A stretch of DNA of 64,000 nt. Source: Apodemus sylvaticus. Taxonomy: Eukaryota > Chordata > Mammalia > Rodentia > Muridae. The position numbers and the translations under genes were made by a program. The stretch spans positions 110,286,506 through 110,350,505 of the forward strand of contig NC_067472.1 of assembly GCF_947179515.1 (NCBI RefSeq), in the 5' to 3' direction. Positions 23,191-33,720 of this stretch are shown here, piece after piece. A model generated the notes under the pieces. The model was not told where the DNA came from. It worked only from the letters and a program-made list of their open reading frames with translations, and did not search any database. Positions within the stretch are counted from its first letter, which is position 1. Each line of letters starts with the position of its first letter.

Positions 23191-23374
23191 AAAATATAAT
23201 ATGCTACATGGCTGCTTATGTAAGTATAATTGAAGTGTAAAACAATTCTTTGTGATAAAGAGGAAAAATATCATAGTCTCTAATTATAAGTCTCACCTTA
23301 TTCCTACTGTAAATAGATGAATCTGTCCATAGTGTATATTAAGCTTCAGACTAGGAGTGAAAGAACAGGAAGAA

Positions 23375-23580
23375 TTTTAAAGTCTTGCTTCATGTGTAGT
23401 GGTGACTGTGATCATAGCTCAGACTCACTAGAGTCTCCAGTTTTAAGCTGTGTGATGAAGTGTGTCTCAGTTCTCTTAGCTTCAATATGGAACATAAAAC
23501 TGCTAATCTTATAGAGTGAGAAAGTGAAAACAAAAGATTACATACATAGTTTAGAAACCTCAATATTTCATATTAAAGGC
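23375..23580 (+). mobile_element. MIR SINE relic
   Basis: TCCAGTTTTAAGCTGTGTGA, then GTCTCAGTTCTCTTAGCTTC and AATATGGAACATAAAACTGC follow the MIR order (CTAGCTGTGTGACC, CTCAGTTTCCTCATC, AAAATGGGGATAATA). Confidence 0.6.
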
Positions 23581-23604
23581 TTCATAAATGTTAATTAACA
23601 TTGT

Positions 23605-23780
23605 TAGACCTAGCATATTTTTATTGAAGGCCTGCTGTACATTCAATGACATGCCAGTAAATATAGGGATACTCACCATATCTTTTCTGAGCATCTGCTA
23701 TGTGCTAGATATTTTTTAGATGTTGTCATTATATCATTGAACAAGACAGCTATGAGTGAATTCACCATTCTCTTCTTTTA
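23605..23780 (-). mobile_element. L2 LINE relic, possibly two joined pieces
   Basis: TTTTTATTGAAGGCCTGCTG at about 23618 and TTTTCTGAGCATCTGCTATG at about 23683, the latter followed by TGCTAGATATT and TTGAACAAGACAGCTATG, both resemble the reverse L2 3' end (TTTATTGAGCACCTACTATG). Two similar starts in a row suggest two copies or a local duplication. Confidence 0.55.
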
Positions 23781-23904
23781 CAGTGTCAGTCATACTCTAC
23801 TACTGGGCCATTGCCAGGAAAATCACTGCCAAACAAAGGATTGGCTGACACTGCCAAATCCCTCTCTGTTCCTGTTTTTTAGCCTTCTTCCATCCCTTCC
23901 AAGT

Positions 23905-23907
<3 letters not shown>

Positions 23908-23968
<61 letters not shown>
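23908..23968. repeat. (TC)n microsatellite
   Basis: Uninterrupted TC run of about 60 bp. Confidence 0.97.
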
Positions 23969-23969
<1 letters not shown>

Positions 23970-24076
23970 ATGTACATTTTAAACTGTCATTCTACATAGT
24001 CATTACATTTACACATTCACACATTGTCTCCTACGTTCCCTCAAGCTTCCTTGTGGAATCCATTTCTTGGTAATGC

Positions 24077-24150
24077 TTTTTCTTTTTTCTTTTTCTTTCT
24101 TTCTTTTTTTTTTTTTGATTTTTCAATAGATAATGCTTTTTCAATAGATA
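24077..24150. repeat. Polypyrimidine run and 18-bp tandem pair
   Basis: T-rich TTTC-like tract at 24077-24117, then TTTTTCAATAGATA at 24119 repeated at 24137 with an 18-bp period. Confidence 0.85.
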
Positions 24151-24245
24151 AGACAGAAGCAAGTCTCAGAGAGGCTATTAGTTGATCTGAAATCATACTG
24201 CAAATAATATGCCACCTGGCTCTGGAGTGCTCTCCATGACATCCA
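24151..24245 (-). mobile_element. Possible MIR relic
   Basis: AGTCTCAGAGAGGCTATTAG and ATGCCACCTGGCTCTGGAGT resemble reverse MIR text, but the core is eroded. Confidence 0.4.
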
Positions 24246-25757
24246 GGGGTTTACTTCCCCTAGCCAGGCACTGGCTCTCGATGCTCTCTCTAAACTCTCC
24301 TCTTGAGAAACAGCAGACCTCAAGGAAGGAACATGCAACTCCGTCTTTTCAAAACTAAGAGCCAGTTTTGGACGTGAATGCTTGATGCCTGTCTCAGATC
24401 ACAAATTAAGAAATAGAATAGAAATGCCTGAAGCCAGACTTGACACAACTATTTCTGCATGCACTCTTCTGTGTGGTTTTTGTTTGTGCAGTAGTGACAG
24501 ACTTGTGTATTAGCTTTCCTTTATAAATGATCCACAAAGAATTGTTTTTATGTTCTCTTGAAACAACTTCCTTGAAGACCCTTCCACCTGGGGTTCATGA
24601 ATGCACTCAGGCAAATGACATTCAGCGTGCAGAACACTCCTCCTGTGTACTACCAATAGAGCATGGTCAATGAGAACTGTAGAAGACACTTTAGTAATCC
24701 TCGGACGATTGTACTGATGTCTCATCCTGGTTCACTGAAAAAAGGAAAACATTCAACACATCACAGTTTTTATTCTTTTCTGACATTTGATTTTTTAATT
24801 TAAAAAATTCCTCAAAGGTACACTCTCAGATAACTATTAGTAAGGAAATGGGCCAAGAGAGAATTATTCCTCTGCACAAAGTTCCAGAAGAAGCCATAGA
24901 AGGCTTCTTGTTGAGAAGATGATTTAAAAAAAAAAAAAAAGAAAGAAAAAAGCTCCAGAAGACAGAGAAGCGCCTGCTTACAGAGAGGAGGGGGAGAGGG
25001 AGGGGGGAGAGAGAAGACCCATGTGGACAGCACCCTTGGGAAATGCAAGTGTAAGGTAAAGAAATTTTGGAGTGGCTGTCAGTAGCCAACAGTGAGAAAG
25101 GAAGTTGTTTGAACTGAATGTGCTTTTTTGTCTCCTGTAGATGTTGGTAAAATTAGGAGGGCTCGTTTTTGCTTTTGTTTCCTATTGCTTTCTGTAATAC
25201 ACTGTCAAAGCTGGCTGAGGCATGTCAAGCTCCTAACCATGTACATATTTAATCAACAATGCTTTCATAGCTATAGGTTATGAGTGGGAAAGTCAAGGAA
25301 GGGACAGATGGCATAAATGTACACAGGATGTTCAGCCTTTCTCTATCATGGCATGTTTTCTGAGCTAGCTTTCTTGTCTGTAAGGTGATTCATAGACTGC
25401 TTTGGAGGGAGGAAATGGACAACTCAATGTGACAGCAACTATCATAAAGGTATATAAAACATAGAAGGTGGTGAGATTATATGTTGCAGAAGAGGCTTGG
25501 CAGAAGTTGTGAGGCTTCAGATAAAGTCTTAGACATGCTCCTGGCAAGGATGAAATAGAAATACATTCAAAGAAGAGCCTTTGAAAATACATAGAGGTTA
25601 GGCCACTAGGGTGAGTTAGCAGGTAAAAGTTAGGATTGCTTCTGACAAGTACAGGTGGGACACAGCCTGCAAACTCTTTCTCCCACACACACACATAACA
25701 AGAAATGTGTGAAGGTATGTAATTGTGTGGGTTGATGAGAATAGTTGGTATGTTGGT
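24246..25757. other. Unassigned intergenic sequence
   Basis: No gene or family recognised. Contains a poly-A run at about 24925-24955 and a purine-rich GGGAGAGGGAGGGGGG patch near 24989-25010. Reverse frames of 71-109 codons lack known domains. Confidence 0.55.
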
Positions 25758-25960
25758 TTTAAAATATTTATTTATTTATTTGTATGGTAGGTGTGGGGAA
25801 GTTTGTATGTACCATAGTAGGCATTTGGAGATCAGAGGACAACTTTCAGGAGTCAAGTCATTCCTTCAACTGTGTGAAATCTGGAGATAGAATTCAGGTT
25901 GTAAATGTAAGCAAAATGAGCTTTTCCTCTGAGCCATCTCATTGGTCTGCACACTACTTA
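25758..25960 (-). mobile_element. B3 SINE
   Basis: Starts with a TATTTATTTATT tail, then GATCAGAGGACAACTTTCAG, TCCTTCAACTGTGTGAAATC and ends in CTCTGAGCCATCTCATTGGT, the reverse of the tRNA-like head. Confidence 0.85.
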
Positions 25961-26379
25961 CCTATAGGGGCTCATTAAAATTTCTGATGCCCATGTTTCA
26001 AAATAGAGAGTCCATGATCTCACTTACAACAACTGTATCAAGATATGAATTTACTCTAAAAAAATAATGGCAAATGAATCTGACACAAATTCAATTTCCA
26101 ACAGAGACTACCTATACTGGGCAGACAACACAAGAGTTAAGACAGCAAAATAAACAGCCATTGAATACAAACATCTTTAAGCTTACTCTGCTTTGGAATG
26201 GTACAGTAACACTTTGACCTGTGATGAATACCTTACAGTACCGTAATCTATAGCTTTCACATTTCTAATAGGATAAGATTTACCACTAGTAAAAGTAGTT
26301 TTACATTTTTCTGCTAATAGTTAAAAATATTTTAATATATAGTCACAGTGTATAGGTATCATGTAAATGCTCATTTCTC
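25961..26379. other. Unassigned AT-rich sequence
   Basis: Nothing recognised. Confidence 0.55.
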
Positions 26380-26728
26380 TGTGTGTGTTGTATTGTGTTG
26401 AGTTGTGTGTGTTGTGCTGTGTGTGGTATTTGTACTTGCTAATTTGAGTGTATGAATAGCTGCATACTGGTGGTTATGAGTAGGTGTGTGGAGGGCAGAT
26501 GATGATTGCCAGTGTCTTTTCCTGATTGTTCTCCCTTGTTATTTTGAGATAGGGTCGCCTACTTAATTGGGAGATCATGAGTTGGGCTAGTCTAGTTGTC
26601 TCTGCTCTTTGCCTATCCTTTAGTTTGCAGCATCCATCTTCATATGTGAGCTCTCAGGATCCAAAGTCGGGTCCTCATACTTATTCACTAGGCACTGTAC
26701 TAACTGAGCCATCTCTCTGGTACCAGTA
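26380..26728 (-). mobile_element. B4/RSINE1-type composite SINE
   Basis: A TG-rich tail side (26380-26425), GTGTGGAGGGCAGATGATGA, a 7SL-like part in reverse (ATTTTGAGATAGGGTCGCCT, CATGAGTTGGGCTAGTCTAG) and the tRNA-like head CTGAGCCATCTCTCTGGTAC at the right. The combination fits B4-class composites such as RSINE1. Confidence 0.7.
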
Positions 26729-28261
26729 TCTACATTTTGAGGAGAAAATGGTGTAGTTGTTTTGAAGCAAGAGCCTGAGTCAGCCCACTAAACTAATTAT
26801 TCTCCCTACCTATGGAGATTTTCTGTCCCGGTTCTCCTTTTCTTACTGCTTGGCCAATTAACCTTTACCCTTGTATATTCTACTTTCAAGTGTGGCTCTT
26901 TAGGAAAGTGAGAGTAGGGAGAAAATTAACATAAAAACCATCTTTTAAGAATATGTGTTGAACATGGCAAATGATGTTGTTACATTTTTCATCCTGCTTG
27001 TTTCTGGAGTTGATTTTTGGGAGAAGCTAAAAATGATGCCTTGGGCTGATGGAGGTGACATCATTTTAATAGATATTAAATGTTCTATGCAAGGAGCTGA
27101 CAAGCCTAATTGAGTTTTCTCTGATATTAATCAAATTAACTGATATGAAGAGTTTCAAGGCATGATGAACATAGGCTGCTGTCCAAACCAGTTATGATCC
27201 AAATGCGCTGGAGGATGGACAGGCCTAGCTGTGATTAGGGAGCTGGGCGTTCTAGAGCTTCGAGAGAAGGTCCAGTTGCAAGGAGGACCCTGAGGCTTTG
27301 TGAATCACAGATGGCTGCTCACGGGATATTGACTCCAAGCTGGTAATGAGTTCCTAGACAGATCCCTCCCTCCCAGGGTCCTCAGAGTACAGGATTCTCT
27401 TGGTAGAGCTTGCCCTTCGGGAAGTTCTGATGAGGGAGCAGTGAATGGAAATGAGTTTCCTACAGTAGTCAGGATTGGAAACTCCCCTGCAGCTTATATT
27501 TGTTACATTCCCATAGGCTATTTCAGGGGTGGACCAGTGTTATTTTTGTTTCTCCCATCAAAGTTTGTGCTGGATATTTTATGTTTACCACTGAATATTC
27601 ACTCTTTATCCTTTATTATTCCAATCTGTGTTCCAAGAAAGGATGGGTCTTTAGCAATTACAGCAACAGTTTTCTGTGTACTCCACTTTCTGGACAGGCT
27701 GTCCTAGGGATGCAGAGGAGGAGAGTGAGAAGGAGAGTACAGAGTAATATGCTACTGTACCCTGGCCCTCTTCACTGAAGGTCTTCCCCCACTTGTCCCT
27801 CCTATGAGAAATACAGGTCTATCTTGCTGTCTGTCTCCTTCATGGCAGAGTATTTCCTGTTCATTTGTCCCGCAGGCTCAAGGATGACAATGTCAGCTGT
27901 TATCAGCACAGCTTGCTGCTATTCTGCTGGTCCCATTTTAAACAGTTTCTTCATTAAATCTCTATCGAATTATATAATTTTAACACGCCACTTTTATCCT
28001 ATTGGGAATATTTCGAATATTGAGTTTCTAGACAGTAAAGCATCCAACATGGTAGTCATGTGCATTGGAATACTTGTTTCCATGAGTAAACAGGTGGGAG
28101 TAAACAGAGTTGCAATAGCAATTCCAGCATGGTGTCTGAGAAACGACAGGACTTAGTTTAAATGTTGAAGTTACTAGTCTTATTTTGGATGGGTGTATTG
28201 ACCCTTCTCCTATCTTTAAGCATTTTTTAAAAATCTATTTTCTCCTTTCTTCCTTGTCTGT
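26729..28261. other. Unassigned, partly conserved-looking sequence
   Basis: No gene or repeat family recognised across most of it. The AT-rich segment 27050-27170 with repeated TTAAT/TAATT motifs looks like a possible conserved non-coding element. Forward frames of 88-110 codons (27441-28156) have no known domain. The CATTAAATCTCTATCGAATT text near 27952 hints at an LTR end but is not enough to call. Confidence 0.5.
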
Positions 28262-29732
28262 TAGATTGAGGTTATCATGTCTTCTGCTCAGGTTCTTGAT
28301 CCAGTAGACATAGAATTTAATACAGGGTGATAGGTAAGGATCAAATTTCACTCTCCTTCAAGGCACTATCCAGTTTGGCCAGCACCATTTGTTGAAGACA
28401 ATGTCTTTTCTTTGGTGTATCTTGCTGGCCTCTTTCTCAAAACTTTGGTGCCTGTAGTAGTATAGGCTTATATGTGAGACATCGATTCTATTCCATTGAT
28501 CAATATGCCTGATTTTATGCCTGTATCATGTTGTCTTTATCACTATAGCTCTATAGCATACTTGAATCCAGGGTAGTGACACCCCAGGATTGGTTTTATT
28601 GCTCAGAGAAGTTTTGGTTATCTAGGGTCTTTTGGTTTTTTTTTTTAATATAAATTTTGAGATTATTTTTTCAATTTCCATGAAATGCTAGGATTTTGAT
28701 GTGGATTATATGGAATCTGTTCATGGCTTTTGGCCGTATGGCCATTTTTGCACTTTTAACCCTGCCAAGCTCTGACCATGGAAGGTCTTTCCATCTTCTG
28801 GTATCCTGTGCACTTTCTTTCCTGGTGTCCTAAAGGGTTCATTATCTTTTGTCTCCTTGGTTAGATTTTTTTTCTAAGTATTTCTGAGGCTATTTTCAAT
28901 GGGATTGTTTCTCTGATTTCTTTGTCAGTGTGTTTATGGTTGGTTCACAGGGAGTCTACTGAGGGTTGGGTGTTAATGTTATATTCAGCTACTCTGTTGA
29001 AGATGCTTATCAACTGAAAGAGATTTTTTAATTGGATATTTTCTTTATTTACATTTTAAATGTTTTCTCCTTTCTAGATCCTCCCTTCAGAAACTCCCCA
29101 TCCCATCACCCATCTCCCTGCCTCTCTGAGGGTATTCTCCCATCCTCCTACACACTCCTATCTTCCCTCCTTCTCATCCCCCTGCAGTGGGGCATCAAAC
29201 ACCCTCAGACCTAAGGGCTGCTTCTCCCACTGATGTCCAACAAGGCCATCCTCTTCTACATATGTGACTGATGCCATGGGTTCCTCCATGTGTACTCTTT
29301 GGTTTGTGGTCCAGTACCCTGGGGGAGGGGGGACTCTGGAGAAGAGGGGTCTGGCCAGTTGACACTGTTGCTGCAAACCCTCTCAGCTCCTTCAGTCCCT
29401 TCTCCAACTCCTCCACAAGGGACCCCAAGCTCAGGGAATGGTTGGCTGCCAGCATCTACCTCTGTTTTTGTCAAGCTCTGGCAGAGCCTCTCAGGAGACA
29501 GTCGTATTGGGCTCCTGTCAGCAAACACTTCCCTGCATTTACAATAGCATCCGCATTTGGTGACTGTATATGGGATGGATCCCCAGGTGGGGTAGTCTCT
29601 GGATGATCTTTCCTTCAGTCTCTGCTCCACAATAGCATCACATCGCCTGCAAATAAAGATCATGACTTCTTCATTTTCTATCTGTGTCTCATCTGTCTCC
29701 TCTTGTCTCATTGCTCTAAGACTCCATGTACT
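28262..29732 (-). mobile_element. Lx-type L1 ORF2 fragment, interrupted
   Basis: Reverse-strand ORF2 text: AATACAGGGTGATAGGTAAG, AGCACCATTTGTTGAAGACA, GATTTTGATGTGGATTATAT, ACCATGGAAGGTCTTTCCAT, then AAGATGCTTATCAACTGAAA to about 29022. After an unrelated L1 3' UTR the same fragment resumes at 29637 with CATCACATCGCCTGCAAATA, the reverse of the mutated FADD catalytic site, to about 29732. Frames are fully broken. Confidence 0.75.
29023..29636 (-). mobile_element. L1 3' UTR inserted into older L1
   Basis: Starts with a T-rich tail side and TTTATTTACATTTTAAATG, then CAGTGGGGCATCAAACACCC, AAGGCCATCCTCTTCTACAT, GGCAGAGCCTCTCAGGAGAC and GATGGATCCCCAGGTGGGGT, all in the order of a mouse/rat-type L1 3' UTR read in reverse. 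It sits inside the fragment 28262-29732. Reverse frames of up to 162 codons here are chance. Confidence 0.8.
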
Positions 29733-30269
29733 ATGCGCTATCATTTGGTAGATGTACTGTTACTCTCTTACTCATGAGCAGTTCCCAACATGCAAAAACA
29801 TTATTATGGTACTCTATGTCCTTCCTCTTTGCCATTTCTTTGCTATCATTTCATATCACTCATATGATATCAAATGCCATAATATCATATATCATAACAT
29901 ACCATATCATTTCTACCCACTTAGCCTCTCAAATTGAAACTTTCTAAAGAGAAAAAACTCTACAGAGTGTAATACAGTGTGACTGAAGGCTCACTTCCAT
30001 CCACTAAACAACCAGATTCCTCGAGTCTGACTGTTATCCTGTTAATAATAATACAACTCTGAATTTTGTGAGTTAATTTGGGATTGATTAAACAAAGAAT
30101 TATTTGAAATCTAACTTAAATTTTATCAGCTAATTCACCTAAATCTTGATTCTTATGTAAAATCCTGCCTTTTACCAGTGTGAAAGAGGCCAGCTGTTTC
30201 ATACGATGAGATGAGGTTTGCTTTTATTAATGACCACAGCTTGTTGTGAAAAAGCTTCCAGAACAATCA
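29733..30269. other. Unassigned AT-rich sequence
   Basis: Contains a CATAT-rich patch (about 29845-29910) and an AT-rich stretch with TAATTC/TTAATT motifs (30040-30235) that could be regulatory. No coding feature. Confidence 0.5.
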
Positions 30270-30492
30270 CTTTCGACTGGAGAGATGGGCAGCAATGAAG
30301 ACTGAATACCATTCTTATAGAGGACCTGGGTTTGGTTCTCAGCTCCCACATTTGTACATACACACTTGCCTGTAGCTGTAGTTCCAGAGTGTCTGATACT
30401 TTCCTTTGTCCTCAGTGGGCACTTAAGATGTGTGGTAAAACATACAGACAAGTAGGCACATACATATACAAATAAATAAAAAAAATTTTAAA
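30270..30492 (+). mobile_element. B2 SINE
   Basis: CGACTGGAGAGATGGGCAGC head, AGAGGACCTGGGTTTGGTTC B-box region, TTGCCTGTAGCTGTAGTTCC body, and a CAAATAAATAAAAAAA tail. Confidence 0.85.
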
Positions 30493-30507
30493 AATTACTC
30501 CATAAAT

Positions 30508-30900
30508 GTTTGCCCTAGTTAACTTTAACTGTCAACTTGGCACAGCATAGTCATTGTGTGTGTGGATATTGATGGAGAGATTTCCAGATCAGATTTGCCT
30601 GTGGGCATGACTGTGGGAGATTATCTTGATTGTTAGTGGACATGGGAGAGTCCAGCTCCCCATGGGCAGCATGATTCCATGAGCATGGTATTCTGGACTG
30701 TATGAAGACTTAGCTAACTATGAGAGGACCAAGAAACAGCATTCCGTTTTGTTTTCTGCCTTAAGTTCCTGTTGAGTTTCTGTCCCCACTTCCCTCAATG
30801 ATGGACTGTGAATTGGAAGTATAAGGTATAAATGTTTTTGCTTCCCCAAAGTTGGATTTGGTTAGTGTTTTGTCATAGTAACAGAATGAAAGTCTACAGA
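30508..30900 (+). mobile_element. Rodent LTR-like dispersed repeat
   Basis: TTAACTTTAACTGTCAACTTG, then GGCAGCATGATTCCATGAGC, AAGTTCCTGTTGAGTTTCTG, CTTCCCTCAATGATGGACTG and a TTTTGTCATAGTAACAGAAT end resemble a common rodent middle-repetitive element whose 3' part carries AATGATGGACTGTGA and a CATAGCAACAGAAA-like end. Family not named with confidence; internal orientation inferred from that order. Confidence 0.5.
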
Positions 30901-31515
30901 TATTGTTTATTTTCTAATTTACAAATTTATGTCTTTTTTCTCATTTGGTCCCCATGTTAATACTAGAGTTGTTTGAGAAAGTGCCTAGGATTCTGATCTA
31001 GGCCTTGTTATTGCCTTTTTTTTTTTTTTCTAAAATAAACTTTTGATTTTAATCCTTTCATTCTGCTTCGGTAAAGTGACAGGCTTTAAAAATGGTGGCC
31101 CTTCAGTTGATTGATAGATTCAGTCCTCAACAGGAAGGCAGCTTGAATTAGTACCATCATCAAGCCATTATGAGAAACAACATATTAACATAACATCAAT
31201 ACCTCATTTTAAAAAGCTCGTGCCTAATAGGCGTGCATTTAAGGCGCTTCATTCACTCCAATTCGTTTTTTTTTTTTTTTCCTTCTTCTTTTTCTAGCTG
31301 TGGAAAGTGAGATGCTATCTTTGGCATACTGAAAAAGCTTCCTTGCAGGGAGGGGTGATGAAAGAGAGCAAAACAAAGAGGAGAGACAGAGACAGAGAAA
31401 GAGACAGAGGCAGAGACAGAGGCAAACACCATGGTGAAGTCCAGGATAGCCTCAATACACATCTGGAAAGTTTTGAGCTATCATTGCCAATTTCTATTTC
31501 TTTTCTTTCTATTTC
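30901..31515. other. Unassigned sequence with simple repeats
   Basis: Contains T-rich runs at 31015-31030 and 31265-31280 and a GAGACA-rich purine patch at 31378-31425. No gene seen. Confidence 0.55.
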
Positions 31516-31532
31516 TTTTTTTCTTTTCTTTC

Positions 31533-31624
<92 letters not shown>
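31516..31624. repeat. (TTTC)n microsatellite, expanded B1 tail
   Basis: More than 20 TTTC units in a row, directly at the 3' (left) end of a reverse-strand B1, so it is best read as an expanded GAAA form of the SINE tail. Confidence 0.93.
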
Positions 31625-31628
31625 GGTG

Positions 31629-31770
31629 TTTTTTGAGACAGGGTTTCTCTGTGTAGCCCTGGCTGTCCTGGAACTCACTCTGTAGTCCAGGCTGGCCTCA
31701 AACTCAGAAATCCACCTGCCTCTGCCTCCCAAGTGCTGGGATTAAAGGTATGTGCCACCACCGCCCGGCC
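31629..31770 (-). mobile_element. B1 SINE, little diverged
   Basis: Nearly complete reverse B1: TTTTTTGAGACAGGGTTTCT, CAGGCTGGCCTCAAACTCAG, CTCCCAAGTGCTGGGATTAA, ending CCGCCCGGCC. The 13-bp AATTTCTATTTCT at 31489-31501 and 31771-31783 is the target-site duplication, enclosing the TTTC tail. Confidence 0.95.
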
Positions 31771-31783
31771 AATTTCTATTTCT

Positions 31784-33399
31784 AAAGCTAGGACTCTTTT
31801 GAATTTCATGCAATATAGGGGTTAATATTCTTGCTTCTTTGAGTGGAAGCTGTGTGAGTTTTGGGATTTAGCTCTATGCATGTACAGTGGAAACAATAAT
31901 GTACTTCCCATGGCAATGCTGTCAGTAGTTAACAAAATAGCACTTGAAAGATCAGTGGTCTGAATGTTGGGTATATGATAGCTAGAATCTTACAGTATCC
32001 CTGCCATATGCCATGTACTACACTTTGCTAAACTGGCAAGGTTCTGTGGACAGGGTATGTCAAGGGAGCTTTGGCGGGATCACCTGTGAGCACCCAGGTC
32101 TCTCACCTGTTCTATACTAGTTTCTCCTAGGTTCTTAGCGACACTGTTATCTTTTCTTGATGAGTATCTAGCTGCATTTGTCAAAGTCCACAACATTTTG
32201 TCTCCCTTGGTGACACAAAGCTAAAATGGGAGCGGGAGTCTTGGGTCTTTCTGCCTCTGACTTTTCTATAGAGCCCTATTAGCAAAGGTTTGAGACCCAG
32301 TTCTCTTTGATGATGTGCTCAGGTTTAGATTTGGTCTGGTATCAGTTTTAGCTTAATTACTCCATAGCTGTTTTGTGATGGTAGAATTAAAAGGGATTTA
32401 TGTTTTAAGTTTTTTCAAACTTTTGCGTTCACTTTGTTCCTTTATTAATAATTCCCAGTGCTATCTGTGTATGGTCTCTGACTTTATCCTGATTTTCAGT
32501 GTTCTTTTTTTGTTCATAGATTCTAATATTTGTGGTAAAATTTAATCCTGATGAAGATTGTGCAGCAGCAAAAGGAGTCTTCTATATATATATATTTTTT
32601 TAAAAAAATTACTACCTTCTTCCTTAACCAAAAGTAGATTTAAGACTGTCTAGAGGGGTCTTAGCATTACCAAAGGTGACCACTAGCTGTAACTCAGTTC
32701 TGTTTCAGAGTTCACCTGAAGTCTTTTCCTTGACTCATAAAACGAGGATGTAAGAGATATCTTCTGGGGTTGTTATAAAAGTCTAATAAACTATTTATTC
32801 CCTCAATAATTTGTATCCCTATGGTTCTCATTTCCCTGTGTTTGATGCAAAGAATGATGCAAAGAATGAGAACAGAGTGAGGGCTAGCATGATAAAAAAA
32901 AATCTAGAGAGAAGGAGAATGTCAGTGGGACATCTGGACTCCTGGAGGGTTGATCTGTAGAGGAGAATCGTGTGTCAGGTACCATATTGAGAGTTTATAC
33001 AGATCATTCATCTAGTCTGGAATTCTTTATGACAGTGGTATTGCACCCTTTGCATAGACTTCTAGTCACGGGACAAAGTGGGAAACATCTTAAGATATGG
33101 TGGTGTGAGGGTGGACTCTAATCTTTTTTTCTAACAACTATGTTAAGCTACAATAAACCAAAACAAGAAAAAAAGATGTGTCAGTACAACTTAACTAGTC
33201 TGGTTTGTGAGGACACAGAAGCAGCTTTGTTTTAGTCTTCTGGATCTAGCAGGGAACATAAAGAAAAAGGAGAATGATTGAGTGTCTCTACTCCATCTAC
33301 ACAGTTTTGAATAAAGTTGCACTTCTCCATTAAAAAATAGCAACAGATTTTTAAATCATAATTACTAAGCATGTTTAATTATGGCTATTAAATAACATG
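31784..33399. other. Unassigned intergenic sequence
   Basis: No family or gene recognised. A short TA run lies at about 32580-32596 and a GCAAAGAATGAT duplication near 32847. Confidence 0.55.
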
Positions 33400-33720
33400 C
33401 TTTTGTTAACTGTAACAGACTTCCCAAGCTAATTAACTTACAAAGACAAAAGGTTTGTTTTGCCTTACAGTTTTGGTGGTTTCAGTCTTTGGAGTACATG
33501 ATTGGTTGGATTTACTGTTTTAGAGCTTGTGATGAGATAGTATATCAATGCAGTACAGTGCACAGAAGAAATCAATGTCCTCATACATAGCCAGAAAGGG
33601 ATCAACATGGCGTCAGGGTCCTACTGTCTCTTCAGGAGCATGTCTTTAATTATCTGAGAACTTCATGAACTTGTTGAAGGCCTCAAATATTATTTTTCAT
33701 TGCCTCCCAATAAGACATAT
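33400..33720 (-). mobile_element. Possible MaLR/LTR relic
   Basis: GTTTTGCCTTACAGTTTTGG, GGTTTCAGTCTTTGGAGTAC, CTTGTGATGAGATAGTATAT and TTCATTGCCTCCCAATAAG follow the order of a reverse mammalian LTR-type repeat (CTCACAGTTTTAGAGG, CAGTCCATGG, CACCTCCCAATAATG). Diverged and tentative. Confidence 0.4.

Noticed and set aside
29256..29744. 162-codon reverse open frame
   Set aside because: Lies in a nested L1 3' UTR and crosses into older L1; not a gene.
31516..31624. Regular short repeats as a possible CRISPR-like array
   Set aside because: Simple tetranucleotide repeat with no spacers, in a mammalian genome.
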